From positions 442,501 through 506,500 of the forward strand of contig CALZFC010000057.1 in NCBI GenBank assembly GCA_945643635.1: 64,000 bases of DNA. The letters run 5' to 3'. The stretch's first letter is position 1; each line of letters begins with the position of its first letter. The notes beneath the pieces are model-generated. The model did no database searches. It was not told where the DNA came from and saw nothing but the letters and a program-made list of their open reading frames with translations. Below are positions 22,787-36,070 of the stretch, one piece after another. This DNA comes from Allodiplogaster sudhausi. Its lineage: Eukaryota; Nematoda; Chromadorea; Rhabditida; Diplogasteridae. Both the position numbers and the translations under genes were made by a program.

Positions 22787-25773
22787 CTATTCGGCCATAA
22801 TGGCCTCCAACTTGCGGTAGATGAGCCCTGCATCTCTTGACATGGGCTCCGGAATGCCGAGCAGATTCGCAAGAAGGGACAGCTCTTGTTTCACTTCGTG
22901 TGGGTACTCGAGGTCGAACAACCAGAAGCAAGCGAGGTAGGAGAGAAGCGCATGGGCAAGGTCTCCAGAAACCTGCAGCATGCGTATTATAAAGCAGGTA
23001 AAAAATAAATAAAAAAGCTATGAGTATAAGAATTTTTTTTAATTTGTTAAAATTAAATTTTTTTAATTTGTTAAAATTACATTTCAACTTTTTTTTTAAA
23101 CAAAACATGACTGACGGTTACATCGACTCCCTCAAGAGCGATGATGAACTTGGCAGAGACATCACCGTATGCGACTATCACCGGCTGCCGGATGCCCTCA
23201 TTCTTGAGTTGATCAAGAGCCGACGACGCAGAATGATGTGCCTAAGCAGCATAGTTTACACTCCTCTCGCTGTATCGTCTCTCTTTCTCGCTCCTTTTCA
23301 CTCACAAGATAAGAAAAAGGCAACAGGAAACTAATGTCACTTAACTTATAAGCAATAGGTAGATATTGATTGGGAATTTGAATTGTAATAAATAACGGAC
23401 CAGGAAGCGATTGTAGACGAACTTGACACGAGATGGCTTCTTCTTTTTGTCTGTATGCTCGAACAGTGCCAGCATGTTGAGTAAGAACTCGAATGTAGCG
23501 AAATCTGAGGCATACAATTATTCTCTTTTTAACAGTTCGATGAATAGTTTGGAAATACAATTGAACCTGGGTTACAAAGATAAATACTTAGTACACATGG
23601 ATGCATTTTTTTCGATAACTCAAAACTTTATAAGGTTGAGAATACCGAACCATTTGTTCCAGGCGGGAAGGCGTTCGCTTCAACAAGAGATCTTCTCTTC
23701 GCTTCGGATATTACGCGCAGGGCACGCTGAGACATTGCCGGCGCAATCTTCTCTTGCAATCTCCGTGGAAAGTCTCCCGCGGAAGCGCACTTTGACGCGA
23801 TGAAGTCATCGACAATCTGCAAGCAAATTCAAAAGTATATTTGTCTAATGTGAATTCCAAAAATTTTGTTCTAAACTCAAGCCATAGAGCAAGAAATAAC
23901 TCATGTAAGTATAGACAAATTATTTAAATGTAAAACAAAATCCGACAAATAAAAAATCACATACGTAACGGGACTGCGCGTAGAAGGAGTAACGTGTCAT
24001 TGTTGCTCGCGGAGGATTGTTCTGGCAAAAGCGTATACGACAGTTTCTAAAAAAAATTATATATCGCCATTTGTGAGAGAGCTGCTACTAGTAGTAGAAT
24101 TTTACATTTTAATCTAAAGACTCTCTTATATATGACAAAATGAAATATCTGTATAACTTTAAAGACTCGAGAGACAAAAACCTCTTCTGCTTAAGGAGTT
24201 CGAGGTGCTCGACAGAGCCGTGTATCAAGTTGTTAATTCGCTTAAACAAAAGGTTTTGTAATGCCTTTAATTTTCAAAATATAACAGTATCTTGTAGAGC
24301 TTTAACTGACATTTAAATGATCGTCAGTTTCTCTCTCCTCCTCGTTATCCGAAGAAGCAAGCCACTCTCGGCTGCCTGCTTTCTTCTTGTACTCTCTGAT
24401 GGGCTGTGATAGCAAGCTTCTTTTTCCAAGAAGAGATCTGACCCGCCTAACGCGGCATTCGACAAGTCCCTTGTGGCTGTCGATGAAGGCATCCTGAAAT
24501 GCTTTCTGTAGTTACATCAGAGAAAATTCAGGTAACTAGCAATGCGTTATCGAGTCTTTCAAATTTCATAATGATCTTCATTCAGTTAAAAACTGTTGTG
24601 TAGAAAAAAAGGTTGCTAACTATAGAACAGTTGGGGTATCCTGCGAATAGATGCGTAACGAAGCTCCGCGTCTCTTTCGGGGATGGTTTTTCTCTGCTAA
24701 AAAAGTGCGGTAAAATATCAGTTGTTCAAGAGTTGAAAACTAGCGTGTCAGCGTATGTCAGCAGAAAGTCGGCGATCCTTCTCGTAAGCAGGCAGCGGCC
24801 AACCCTGTCGTCCGAAATGTCATACGACGGGTCATCTTGTAGCCTCTTGAGGAATGGAGCTCCTTGCTTGCCAACCAATAACTTCTCAAAGCTGCATTTC
24901 AAAAGGCGCTGGTTCAGACGATGGTAGAAGGGGTCTTAAACGCATACGTTTACTTGTTTAAAAGGAAAATTAATTAGAAATCTGCTTGCGCCGAGTTTTG
25001 CTTGCATACTAAAGGATACAACAGACAAAAGTGCAGTTTACTAAACAGAAATTTAAAGGCCTGCCTGTGTACATCGTCCGATCTGGAACTGCCGAGGGAG
25101 TTCTGACCAACGGTGACTCCGAGCGAACTTGAGGTGTCGAGGGATGAGAAATCGCTAAGTAAATTAAATGAATTACTAGCTGCGCTTACAATCTGAGTAT
25201 GATTTACCTCCAAGCTCTTCAAGATCGCGATCTTTGTCGACTTCTCTCTCACAAGGGTTAGCATCTTCAACATCAACTGAAAATTCATGAATCTAAGATA
25301 TGAGCATTCATTTTAGTATAACCTTGCTCCGCTCGAGTATCATCAGGAAAAACTGCGTTTTTCTCCCACGAGAGCGCAGTCGGATTGGTTGGCGAAAGGG
25401 ACTCATTTTTTGCCAGGAATGTGGAAGAAATCGAGAGGGATAGCTCCTGGCTGTTCATCGTAGTCGAAGTTGCCGGACTCTGAGAAGTGATCCACGTAAA
25501 AATATACTCATTTAGAGAGATAGGCAATCGGTAAACCTCGAGTAAGCTTCCTGTTGCTATGTAATGTGCGTGTGGCGCCGCAACAACTTGAGAGGGGTGA
25601 ACGTCTATCATACGCTGAGGAGTGTTGAGCTGCAGCCTGACATTTGTCAGAGGGGAGCCAGTCCGTGTACTCACATATTGCTTGACTTGTGCAATGGTCT
25701 CGAAGTAGCAGTCCTCTTCGCCCAAACACTCGGGCTCAGGAGCACCCGCTTCCAACAGAATGGTTAGACGCAT
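22787..25773 (-). CDS. Transposon ORF2, companion protein (copy 1), spliced
   Basis: Starts at Met 25773 and stops at TAG 22787-22789. The N-terminal 85 residues (MRLTILLEAG... to YIATGSLLEVYRL) look like a ubiquitin/PB1-type beta-grasp fold. Downstream exons include one with DPFYHRLNQRL and LQDDPSYDIS (about 24750-24940), one with VDDFIASKCASAGDF (23640-23820), one with FATFEFLLNMLALFEHTD (about 23410-23510), one with QPVIVAYGD and FIIALEGVDV (about 23100-23220), and the final LAHALLSYLACFWLFDLEYP exon. Every one of these has a counterpart at the same place in copy 2, with substitutions but no frame breaks that I noticed. From memory, similar two-gene elements in fish and cnidarians have a PB1-headed companion ORF. 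Its role in transposition is unknown. Exact exon joins between 24000 and 24700 are unresolved. Confidence 0.72.
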
Positions 25774-25924
25774 TGGGTCTAACGCTAAAGATCACACTAA
25801 CTAGGAAATAAATCATGCAAATGATCACATATTCGTGAGCCGTCGTAAATAACGGGATAAATTGAAATATTGATCTTCAGATCAAAGTATTTGTTTATTG
25901 CTAAGAGAAAATAACGAAAATATT

Positions 25925-28900
25925 CTAGCAGTGGCAGAGGGCGTGTCTTGGCATGAAAGCGGTCTCATTTCCCTCGGGGTAGCCGTCAAGAGGCAGTGGA
26001 TCAAAAAGTTCCTTGAAAAAGACAGTTGTGATCGCTCCAGATGCGGTGAAGAAGCAACATTGTCTGCTGTCATCAAATCGAGCGGGATGTCCGATCTTTG
26101 CAACGATCTTCCATGTTTGTTCCGTGAATGCGAAGCAATCGATCTGGGCAGGAACAAAGCTGCTACTCTTGTTCAGCAAAACGATGTCTCCCGACTTGTA
26201 GAGTGTCCCGTGATGCTGGAGTAGGAGAGTGCACTTCACCCGTCGTTCCTTCAGAACTGCCCGTGCGAGCGCTGACACTTGATGTTGCTCGATTCCTTTT
26301 CCGGGAACGAATTCCACCTCCTTCTGAAGACGTAGTGCCCAAAGAGTGCGCTGGATGTGAGTTGCGAACGTGCACGGCAGACACGTGAAGTTCCTTGTAA
26401 TGTAGGACCGTCGCTTGACGTACGCATTCAGTTGCTCGAATTGCAGAGTACTCAGTTGTCCAACTGGCCCTAGAGAACGAATCGCAGCTGCATAGTGCAG
26501 CAACGCGTGCGTCTTGTAGATGGGCCTGGACGAATGGGCTGCAGCTGCGCGAGAGGGCGGAATGTCCAGAGGGACAACTCGCCAAGCAAGAGACACGTAT
26601 TCCTCGGCCGTAGAACGTACCAAATCAATGTCGCCAGATGTCAACTCGAATGAGCAGAGAAGGCGACTCAACTCGGAAAAGCGCTGGAACAGAAGCCGGA
26701 TCTCAGGTTCCGCAACCATTACGTCCAACGGGAAGAGAAATGGGACGAGCCGAATGAGAAATGCTGTGTCGGCTGCCTTTTGCCCGGACACAGGGTCACC
26801 TTGCGAAACATCGGCCGGGATTGGGTTGATTGTGCAGCTGCTGTCGACTCGCCCAGTAGCAAAGGCACATAACTTATCGTTGATATCCTTGAGCGGAAGT
26901 CCATTCCGAATGATGGCCCGAATGACCACTCCTAGAAGACGGCAGCTCTCGCCCTCGTACAAGTCGTGGGCGATATCACAGTAGGCATCCTCCGACACGT
27001 GGTATCCCGTAATGCCGTTGAGTGGCGAATTTTTTATTTTAGCATTTTGACACTTACTTCCATTTATGTAGACACGAAGCATGCCGTCTCAGTCCGGAAA
27101 AAGTGAAGAACATCATGGTTTGAGAGTGGATAGACGACGCCTTTCGTAGACCACTTCCAGGGCAAACGTCATCGAGGTATACCACAATCGGAAGTAGTGG
27201 TTTCTTCGTTCTGGAGGTAGCGTCACGAAACCGTTGCCCGTCCAGTGGAGACAGGAAATTCCCCCTTCCGAATGGCTCCATTTCTAACACCTGAAAAGCA
27301 TACAGATTCTATATACTTCAATGTAACACAAAATAGCGATAAACCTGTTGAAATTCCACGTTCCGAAAGGCCGCTTCTATCGAATCCTTCAGTGGGACAA
27401 TGTAGAACTTGCACGGTCGATCGACACGACTCTGCTTCCCATCCAAGTCGCGTACGGGGACAGTCATCGTCCCCATTTGTCGAGGCAAAGGTTCAATGTA
27501 GTCCTGTTCTTGTCGAAGCGCAGCCTTCCTTCTGTATGATGTAGCAACGGTGTTCAGTGTCGCCATAAACTGATCGAAATGGGAGTCGTTCATGGCTCGA
27601 ACGTTCTTAGCGATACGGCGAATCAGATCCACCATTTTATCCGTTTCCGACTCTGTTATTCCAATTCGGCTTGTGGAGGTGAGGATCTCGGCTCTAATCG
27701 TTTCGCAGAAGTTGGTCGAATCATCAGCTTCGAGCGCTTCCGAGTCGTCATTCTCATCGTCCTCCTCCTCCAGCTCAGTTGCAGATATGTCGCCGTCCAA
27801 CTCCTCAACATCCTCTTGAAGAGACGAGGCATCCATGTTGCCATTGTCAGCAACATCCACATCCATTGCACCATCGCTATCGCTGCTGTCGGAATAAAGA
27901 CCCCTCATCAGAGCAGGATCTGAAGAGAAGACTTGCGATGTTCAATAGTGAGGTACTGTTATTACTTGTTTAAATTACTACTCACGTTGTTGGCTCAAGT
28001 GAACCCGCCATGCTTGAAATCGTCCGAACTCAGATGAGCAAAAGCGGCAGTGATATTGATTTTCTCCAAGGTGTGACTGTTGACAATGCCGTTTTAAGTG
28101 GGCCAATGTAGGAAGCTCCTCCTCGCAGACGTCCGCTGGACAACGCATCGTTAAGATTCTAAACTGTAATTTGTTGTTTTCCTTTTTCATTAGATATTAA
28201 CATTCAATGTTATCTTTCTATGTGCTCTTTCTTTCTATAGTTCTTGCAGCCTTGTATTCCTTTTTTCGTCTAAAACTTTCTTCCATAACTATATTGTTTT
28301 CTCTTAATAATGAATTTTTTTTCTGTATGAATATTCTTAAGCATATAACATGCTTAACAAATATTGGATATTGTAACGTAATTAAAAACCAACTTTGTAA
28401 CAGAAAAATACAAATCACACGTTTGCATTTGTGCAATTCGTTAATTCTCAATTCGTTGTAACCAGTGGGTTGTGTTACAGTAGTTCATAGTAAACAAAAG
28501 AGTTGCCCAGAAAAAAATACTTTGTAAAAACTTTCAAATAACACTCTTACAATGGAGCGATTCGCTTATTTTCAATCAGTTGTAACTACTGGTTGGGTTA
28601 CGGTAGTTTATAGTAAACATAAAGGTGCCCAGAAAAATCCACTCAAAAAACTTACTCTTTTGAATAGGAACGCAATCGCTTATTCTCAATTACTTCAAGG
28701 AATTTACTTGCACAGACACATACAGAACAGATTGGGATACGGTACCTTTAAGAAATTAAACTTGTCCAGAAATTTATCACTTTCCATTTAAAATAAATCA
28801 TTGGTACGGATTCGCGAATTAATTCGCTCAAATTTCGTAAGGTTACGGTTCTGGGCAACTCTCCTGAAAATCAAGAACAGTTTCCCAGAAATGGGAGAAA

Positions 28901-30683
28901 ATAAATACCTTTGAATATAATTTAAAAGTCAAAAGATATAAGCTTACATTCTCTAAACTTAGCGTAACTTCGCTAATCAATAGCAACTACAGCTTCGATA
29001 ATTGTAATTGTAAGTCACATAAAGCACTTACAAAAGCATCTCAAGGTTTCAAGTAACTTTTCACTTGCACCAACAGTATTCCAATACTCGATAAGTTTAA
29101 GGACGAGAGTACGGTATGTTAAATATTTAAAAAAAATAAGTTAAATCATATCCCACCTTGCTGCAAATGTCGCACCGGAACGGCTTCCGATCAGTGTGGT
29201 TGACGGCGTGTTGTTGGAGACCTGGAAAAAACTTACATTTGGAAATATTTCAGTTCAGAATATACAATGGTAATCCTGTATAAAATGTTGAGCAAAAAAG
29301 AAGCATTAATTATTCGTCGTACCAAAATTTATTTTCTTTTTTTAAAATATACACATCGAGTTGGGTTACGGTACTTCTTAGAAAAGAAAAGAAAGAAACA
29401 AGAAAAGAACAGTTTCGCTTATTTTAAATAAGTTATACAGAGCTGGTTTGATTACGGTTTTTTTTCTGGAAAACAAAAGAAACTTGCCCAGAAATTGAAT
29501 TAACTACATAACCGATAGGGTATAAAAAGGTATTGTCGATTTCACAGAATAATTCCTAATTTTGGGCATCATCCTGAGGGACAGATGGGCAGAAACAGCT
29601 AACAAACCTTGCTAATATTTAGGATCATCGACAGTGGCTTCTATTCCCTGATAATAACAACTACAAATTTCTAACCACGTTACCCTAGAATTGAAGACTA
29701 GACAATGTATATAAACATAACGAACCTTCGCAAGTCTGCGGCAGCTTCAGATGGCAGAAGCGCGGTCTGCGCGGAGATGCGATGTCTTCCAGCTCCGGTA
29801 GGAAGTCAGGGGAAGAGTGCGTACCGATTTTCTAAACAACGCATTATTTATATTTAAAATCTTTTGAATTGTATTATCCTGCTTTCAAAGTTAAGAAAAA
29901 TAATAAACGTGGAATAGGTAATAACAAATGAACAAGGAAAAAAAATGTTCGGAACAAACTTTTCAATGTGTGGGAAAATGAGTTTTTTGTACTCTTAAAG
30001 AACAATAAACGAACGAAACTTATTTAAAAGTCAAAGTTGTTAGACGAGTCTGAAAAGTTATCGTACCTGGACAAAAATGCAGCAGCTTAAGCGTTGAAGC
30101 TGCGCGGTGCGCGGTTGTTGGGTGGATTGGGCAAGAGAAATACTGAAAATATAAAATTGCTGAAATAAGTATACGAATTTCAACATGAAATATAAACGAT
30201 AGTTAATGTACCAATAAAGAGAAAACACATTAAATATTTAAATTCGTTGGGAAGAATGGCAGCATCAATTAACAGATGTATCAACTTATGAAGAAAAGAA
30301 TTAAAAGCAAACCACGCTCGGATGTCGAAAGAATTTGATCTTGCTGCGCGCGCCGACACGCTGTCTAGTTCCAGCAATCGCAGACAAGAAGGGCTAGCCT
30401 GATAATAAAAGAACAACGTTGCATATTCAGCATATTTAATAATGTTAATTTTATCACTCATTCGTGAGAAAAGAAGACAAAAGTGCTAACAATAAGGGAA
30501 TAAAAACTGCAATAGAAACTTGCAAGAATAACCATTAACAAATCAGCTTTTTCATATCAATAGCGGGATGAATGAGTTAAACTTTTCAATTACTTACTAT
30601 TAGAAGTTGAGTCTCCAGTTGTTGATCGAGAGCACAAAGAGCAGCTTGGCTAACTACGCGGCCCGGGGACTCTCGCTTTCTAA
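25925..30683 (-). pseudogene. Transposon ORF1, zinc-finger/HDLYEG transposase-like (copy 1), deleted
   Basis: Exons on the minus strand: 30603-30683 (RKRESPGRVVSQAALC), about 30310-30398, 30066-30143, 29726-29832, 29158-29224 (a finger half, FRCDICSK), 27985-28160 (two C2H2-type fingers, CPADVC and CRFC), 27345-27920 (acidic stretch, then a helical domain), about 27105-27292 (YLDD motif), then a large exon from about 27030 to the TAG at 25925. The large exon has HDLYEGESCRLLG, a likely catalytic block of the family. Between HKWK at about 27060 and SPLNG at about 27020, copy 1 lacks the roughly 150-200 residues seen in copy 2 and the frame shifts, so the gene appears inactivated by deletion. 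The true start codon was not found. Confidence 0.72.
28430..29480. repeat. Degenerate intronic repeat, about 125-bp units
   Basis: Within the long ORF1 introns, a unit with CGCTTATTTTCAAT, then GGTTGGGTTACGGTAG, then GCCCAGAAA recurs near 28450, 28565, 28680 and 28800, with more decayed copies near 29360 and 29430. Non-coding; probably local tandem duplication. Confidence 0.55.
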
Positions 30684-30869
30684 CTGAAACAAAAGAGCAG
30701 AATCGCTACGCTTACACGTTATAAATGTCATATCAAAAAGCGATTCAATATTACAAACATGAAATAAAAAAAGGATAAGTTTTAAGTGTTTGTTAACCCG
30801 AGATTTTCTTCCGAAAATTAAACGTTCCGTTCAAATGATGATTCCGAATATTTTTTTAAACATGGTCGA

Positions 30870-31035
30870 AAGTGGTACAATGTCACATTTTCTGTTCTCG
30901 CATCGCCTCGTCCCTCCTTGCCACCAAAATGTGACATCCGTTGTCACAATTCTCTTCGGCGGCCGCTTGCGTGTCACATTTTTGGTCACAATTTTGGATG
31001 GAACATTAATTGTGCGTCACATTTTTTTCTGTGTG
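30870..31035. repeat. Subterminal palindrome array, copy 1 right end
   Basis: The same TGTGAC/GTCACA words recur about seven times, including one inverted pair with seven-base spacing near 30930 followed by AATT, as at the left end. The array ends in the terminal repeat at 31025-31035. Confidence 0.78.
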
Positions 31036-31037
31036 TA

Positions 31038-31072
31038 GAGAGAGAGAAATAGAGAGAGAGAGAGAGCAAAAA

Positions 31073-31107
<35 letters not shown>

Positions 31108-31470
31108 ATGAGAGATCGAAAGGAGAGGGTGAGATAAAGTTAGAGAAGAAAAAAAATTGAACTCGATCGAGGGCATCATACATACATATGTACATATCTT
31201 CAGGCGCCAATTATCATGCCATTCATAGAGACGTTCATAGCGGATAAAATTTTATAAAACAAGAACTAAGAATAATGCGGTGGCAGGTATTCCTAGCCAT
31301 ATGCTCATTGGTCATTCATTACTCTTCGTTCAGGGTAGATATATTCAAGGAGGGCATGGCATCTTTGAGAGAGAAGGAAAAGAAGAAACAACACGAGACT
31401 AATGCACAGGTAGAATTCTCCGGAAGTGGAAAGCAGTGCTGTGCCGTGGGCGTATTTGGAAGAGTGGAAC

Positions 31471-31514
<44 letters not shown>

Positions 31515-31569
31515 GAGAGAGATAGAGAGAGAGAGTGATAGAGCGAGTGAAAGTGAGAAAAAGGAGAGG

Positions 31570-31615
<46 letters not shown>

Positions 31616-31829
31616 GATAGAGTGGGAGGGAGGGAAAGAAAGACAGAGACACAAACAAAATGATAGTGTAGAAGCAGAAAATTTATAGCCGATTGATAGT
31701 ATAACATGGAAAGGCCAATGTAGATACATCAAAAATGGAACTTCATACTAAAGTATAAAGCGGCATGACAATAAGCGAGAGAGGATAAAGCACGAAATAG
31801 GAGGGAGAGATGAAGAGAGACAAAGATAG

Positions 31830-31871
<42 letters not shown>

Positions 31872-31876
31872 TGAGG

Positions 31877-31917
<41 letters not shown>

Positions 31918-31922
31918 TGAGG

Positions 31923-31977
<55 letters not shown>

Positions 31978-32624
31978 AAAGTGAGACTGTGCAGGCTTTC
32001 GAGAACAAGCAAAACTTGAAGGCATCAGAGATTATTGGGCATGTGAGATGGATAAGAGAAGCTGTCAAGGGACCTAATAAGGAAGAGAGGGAGAATGAGT
32101 GACAGAGCAAGCGTGAGCAAGTGAGAGAGAGAGCGAGAGAGAGAAATAGAGAGAGGGAGAGAGGAGAGAGAGAGCGAGAGAGCGAGAGAGAGAGAAATAT
32201 AGAGAGGGAGAGGAGAGAGGGAGGAGAGAGAGAGCTCACACTACTTTCTTTCTTTCTTTCAAGGAAGCGAGAAGCAATATAAAACATTGCCGCCTTTTTA
32301 ATTTAGGAAGCCATATACTATATTTCACGTTTTAAGTCGACAATATCCCATGTTGACCTTTCCTGCTCTTCCTCGCTCTCTCTTTCTCTCACTCTCTCTC
32401 TCTCTCTCTCTTTCTCTTACGCTATTTCTCCATCTCTCTCTTCTTCAGAGCGAACGAGGGAGAAAGAGAGAGAATTAGGGGAAAGAGTGTTAGTAGAGAA
32501 TCAGGCAAAAAAAAGTTTGTGCCCCGGACATGTGAGCATAAGCATGAATGAAGGTACATACATTTGTTCTGGCCTTCTCTCTATCTCCTTTTCTCTTTCT
32601 CTCTTGCTCTCTCTCTACTCTCTT

Positions 32625-32661
<37 letters not shown>

Positions 32662-32916
32662 GTCTCTCTCTCTTTTCATTCTCTCTCTCTCTCATTTTAT
32701 CTCCATCCCAGACTGAATTCCGGCTGCAGCAGACGAAGAGTAAACATTTGACACCTAACATCGAGAATCGCCCGTGGGCGAGGGCTCTAAAAGCACGCAC
32801 AAAGAATGGCTATTCATTGACCACTAGATGGCAGCTTAATGAGAGAGAGAGGGAGAGAGAGAGTGAGAGACAGGGAGAGAGAAAGAGACAGAGCCCGAGA
32901 GAGAAGAGAGGGAAAC

Positions 32917-32958
<42 letters not shown>

Positions 32959-32989
32959 GAAAGAGAGAGAAAGGGAGAGAGAAAGCGTG

Positions 32990-33042
<53 letters not shown>

Positions 33043-33522
33043 GCCGTGGTCAGGAAAAAATTCTCCGAGTTTGGCACGCATCCTATTGGAGATTTTAGAT
33101 TTGAAGAGGGGGCTGTGACTCTGTGCCCGGAAGAAGCATTAATTCCTTTTCTCTCTTTCTATCGCTCGCTCTCTCGCGCTCTCTCTCTCCCTCTCTTTCT
33201 CTCACACTTTCTCTCTCTTTCTCTATCTCGCTCTCTCTTTCTCTCTTTCTCTCTCTCTTTCTCTCTCTCGTTTCTCCTAACTTCCCATGTCTGCCGAATA
33301 TGCAAATGAAACGAACATGAGTGATGACCAAAAAAAATTCTGCGGAAAGATTATGCATCTGGAGTAGAAAAAGAGATAAGATTATGAGAAATGGGGGGAA
33401 AAGATGGAACCAGTGGGTACGGAGAGAGAGAGAGAGACAGACAGAGAGACAGAGAAAGACAGAGAGAAAGAAAGACAGAGAGACAGAAGGACAGAGAGAG
33501 AGGGAGAGAGTGAGAGAGAGAA

Positions 33523-33553
<31 letters not shown>

Positions 33554-35000
33554 GAGACAGAGAAAGACGGAGAGAAAGAGAGACAAAGAGACAGAAGGAC
33601 AGAGAGAGAGGGAGAGAGTGAGAGAGAGAAAGAGAGAAAGAGACAGAGAGAGACAGAGAGACAGACAGAGAGAGAGAGACAGAAGGACAGAGAGAGGGAG
33701 AGAGTGAGCGAGATGCTTTGACGAGTTGGCATCTTATTATGGGGAAGTAGACGACAAACGGAGGGGGATGGGAAATGGGAAATCAAAAGAACAGAGGAGA
33801 GGAAGTCTCAAGAAGGATTGGCATGTCTCAAGGACTTGAGGGGACAAGGTCTAACGATAATATAGAAGGGAGAAAGAAAGAAAGATATTAATAGAGTGGA
33901 CAAAAAGGAAAATCAAGAGATTGAATGGAAAAAATGTATTTTGAATCTATCAAGTCATGTTTTTCAAGGCAAGAAAAACATGTCTTTGATTCAACTAAAT
34001 GAAACGTAACATGAGCAAAATGAAAATCAAAAGATTAAATGGGAAAATAAATATAAAAAAATGATATAAATAGGGTGCGCAGAGAAGAAAATCAAGATAC
34101 ATATGTATAGCAAGGAAGAAAAGAAATGTTTTCAATTTATCCAGTCGCGCTGATTTGATTCTCTTTATAAAATGGATAGACAAGAAAAGAAAAAAAAATG
34201 CCTCTGTTTCATCTCTCCTCTGAATAACATATGTAACAGCTTTCTGAATCATAAAGAGCATTTAGTTAGTGACGTAAAGGATAAATATAAAGGATAAATA
34301 TGTATATACATACATATGTATGTATGCAAGACGTATTTCCATCTTATTGTACATATGTACATTCTATATGTCATTCTCGATAATGACAAGTTCATACATC
34401 GGAAATAAAAAAAGAAAATGGAAGAAAGCATGGATGTTTGTTTGATGCAGTAAAGGCCTTGATTACTGCTCTTGGACAATGTCAACAAGCATAGATAAAA
34501 AGCATAATTTTCTACATTAATTGTATGTATGTTCGCCTGTCATTGAAAAAAGCTTATATTAGATAATGAATGAATGATCAACAGGGTGAAGGTTGTCAAG
34601 GACTCCTTGAAACATTCAACATAATATTCCTTTCGAGGCTTTGATTCAAGCAAATTGTATGCACTTGAGCGTTGATTTTATATTAAAAGTCCTTTTTTCC
34701 TCCCTTATAATTCGGTCTGCAAAGGATACTCATAAAGGTAAAAGAAAGATAGAAAGAAAATTCTTGCAAAATTGTACTTATTACATATCTGTTTGTCAGA
34801 TGATTCTGAAGGTTTTTTTTACCTAGTAAATACATTTATTTGACCATTAATAAAATTTATCCAAGACACAATCGCGGAATGTTTAGAAGTGGTTGAAAAT
34901 TTGTGTGGAAATACAGACATATTTATAGCAATTGAGCCAAGTGAAAGTTGGATAGAGTGAGAGATGGAGGAAGCGAAATATGGAGAGAGAGAGAAGGCGA

Positions 35001-35041
<41 letters not shown>

Positions 35042-35503
35042 ACCAGGGACAGAGAGGGGGCGCGCGTTCGAAAGTGAGAAGGAGAGAAAGAAAGAAAGAG
35101 AGATTATCCTCGCCTGTCCAGTGAATACCCTCGATATGCACTTTTTGAAAAAAAATATTCTCACATGCTGATTATGGGATATCGCATGCTGAACCTCACA
35201 AAAAAGGAACATGCGGAGAAGGAACTCCGATGAAGAATCATTGGAAAATCTGTCTCGGCGAGCGTTGTACTTGGAAGGAAAAAGACGAGGGGGATATGAA
35301 TAAGGGCCTAATGGACCAGCTCTTAACGTGCCTGGGAAGTTAGAGAGAGAGAGAGAGAGAAAGCGAGAGAGACAGAGAGAGGTAGAAGAGAGAGGGAGAT
35401 AGAGAGAAAGAGACAGAGAGAGAGAAAGAAAGCGAGAGAGAGAGAGAGAAAAAGAGACAGAGAGAGAGAGAAAGAAAGCGAGAGAGAGAGAGAGAGAGAG
35501 AAG

Positions 35504-35561
<58 letters not shown>

Positions 35562-35930
35562 CAGGGACAGAGAGGGGGCGCGCGTTAGAAAGTGAGAAGG
35601 AGAGAAAGAAAGAAAGAGAGATTATCCTCGCCTGTCCCCTGAATACCCTCGATATGCACTTTTTGAAAAAAAATATTCTCACATGCTGATTATGGGATAT
35701 CGCATGCTGAACCTCACAAAAAAGGAACATGCGGAGAAGGAACACCGATGAAGAATCATTGGAAAATCTGTCTCGGCGAGCGTTGTACTTGGAAGGAAAA
35801 AGACGAGGGGGATATGAATAAGGGCCTAATGGACCAGCTCTTAACGTGCCTGGGAAGTTAGAGAGAGAGAGAGAGAGAGAGAAAGCGAGAGAGACAGAGA
35901 GAGGTAGAAGAGAGAGGGAGATAGAGAGAA

Positions 35931-35974
<44 letters not shown>

Positions 35975-36070
35975 CACGAGAAAGAACGATTATCGTAGAG
36001 AGAGAGAGAATGTTCGAGACAGAGAAAAAGAAAGGAGACAGATAATAAGTGGTAGAGTAAGACAGAGAAA
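31038..36070. repeat. Purine/pyrimidine repeat block with scattered unique islands
   Basis: GA tracts at 31038-31130, 31470-31640, 31800-31980, 32115-32235, 32840-33040, 33420-33715, 34980-35100, 35343-35560 and 35860-36060; CT tracts at 32370-32480, 32575-32700 and 33150-33280. Within 33420-33715 a unit of about 115 bases (with GACAGAAGGACAGAGAG) repeats about three times. The unique islands 33720-34980 and 32240-32370 show no splice-bounded open frame, so no gene is called here. Confidence 0.8.
35041..35945. repeat. 518-bp tandem duplication, nearly identical copies
   Basis: The block beginning AACCAGGGACAGAGAGGGGG at 35041 recurs at 35559, an offset of 518. The 300 bases of non-repetitive sequence in each copy differ at only a handful of sites (for example ACTCCG versus ACACCG, GTCCAGTG versus GTCCCCTG). 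The flanking GA tracts likely mediated the duplication. No coding capacity is evident. Confidence 0.93.

Larger units (their letters stand above)
22011..31035 (-). mobile_element. EnSpm/CACTA-like DNA transposon, copy 1 (9.0 kb)
   Basis: Both ends read CACACAGAAAA followed within a few bases by ATGTGAC, in inverted orientation, with TA directly outside each end (22009-22010 and 31036-31037). Inside are two minus-strand genes, ORF1 (zinc fingers plus HDLYEG transposase-like core) and ORF2 (companion). The CAC terminal triplet, two-base flanks, subterminal repeat arrays and N-terminal C2H2 fingers fit the CACTA/EnSpm group; the superfamily assignment is from memory of related animal proteins and not from a search. 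ORF1 carries a deletion, so this copy is probably immobile alone. Confidence 0.82.

Noticed and set aside
27579..27923. Plus-strand open frames opposite the acidic exon of ORF1
   Set aside because: They are antisense shadows of the minus-strand exon, whose splice sites and copy 2 counterpart support it.
31275..31511. Possible secreted peptide starting MRWQVFLAICSLVIHYSS
   Set aside because: The start looks like a signal peptide but the frame runs into a GA tract with no donor or partner exon.
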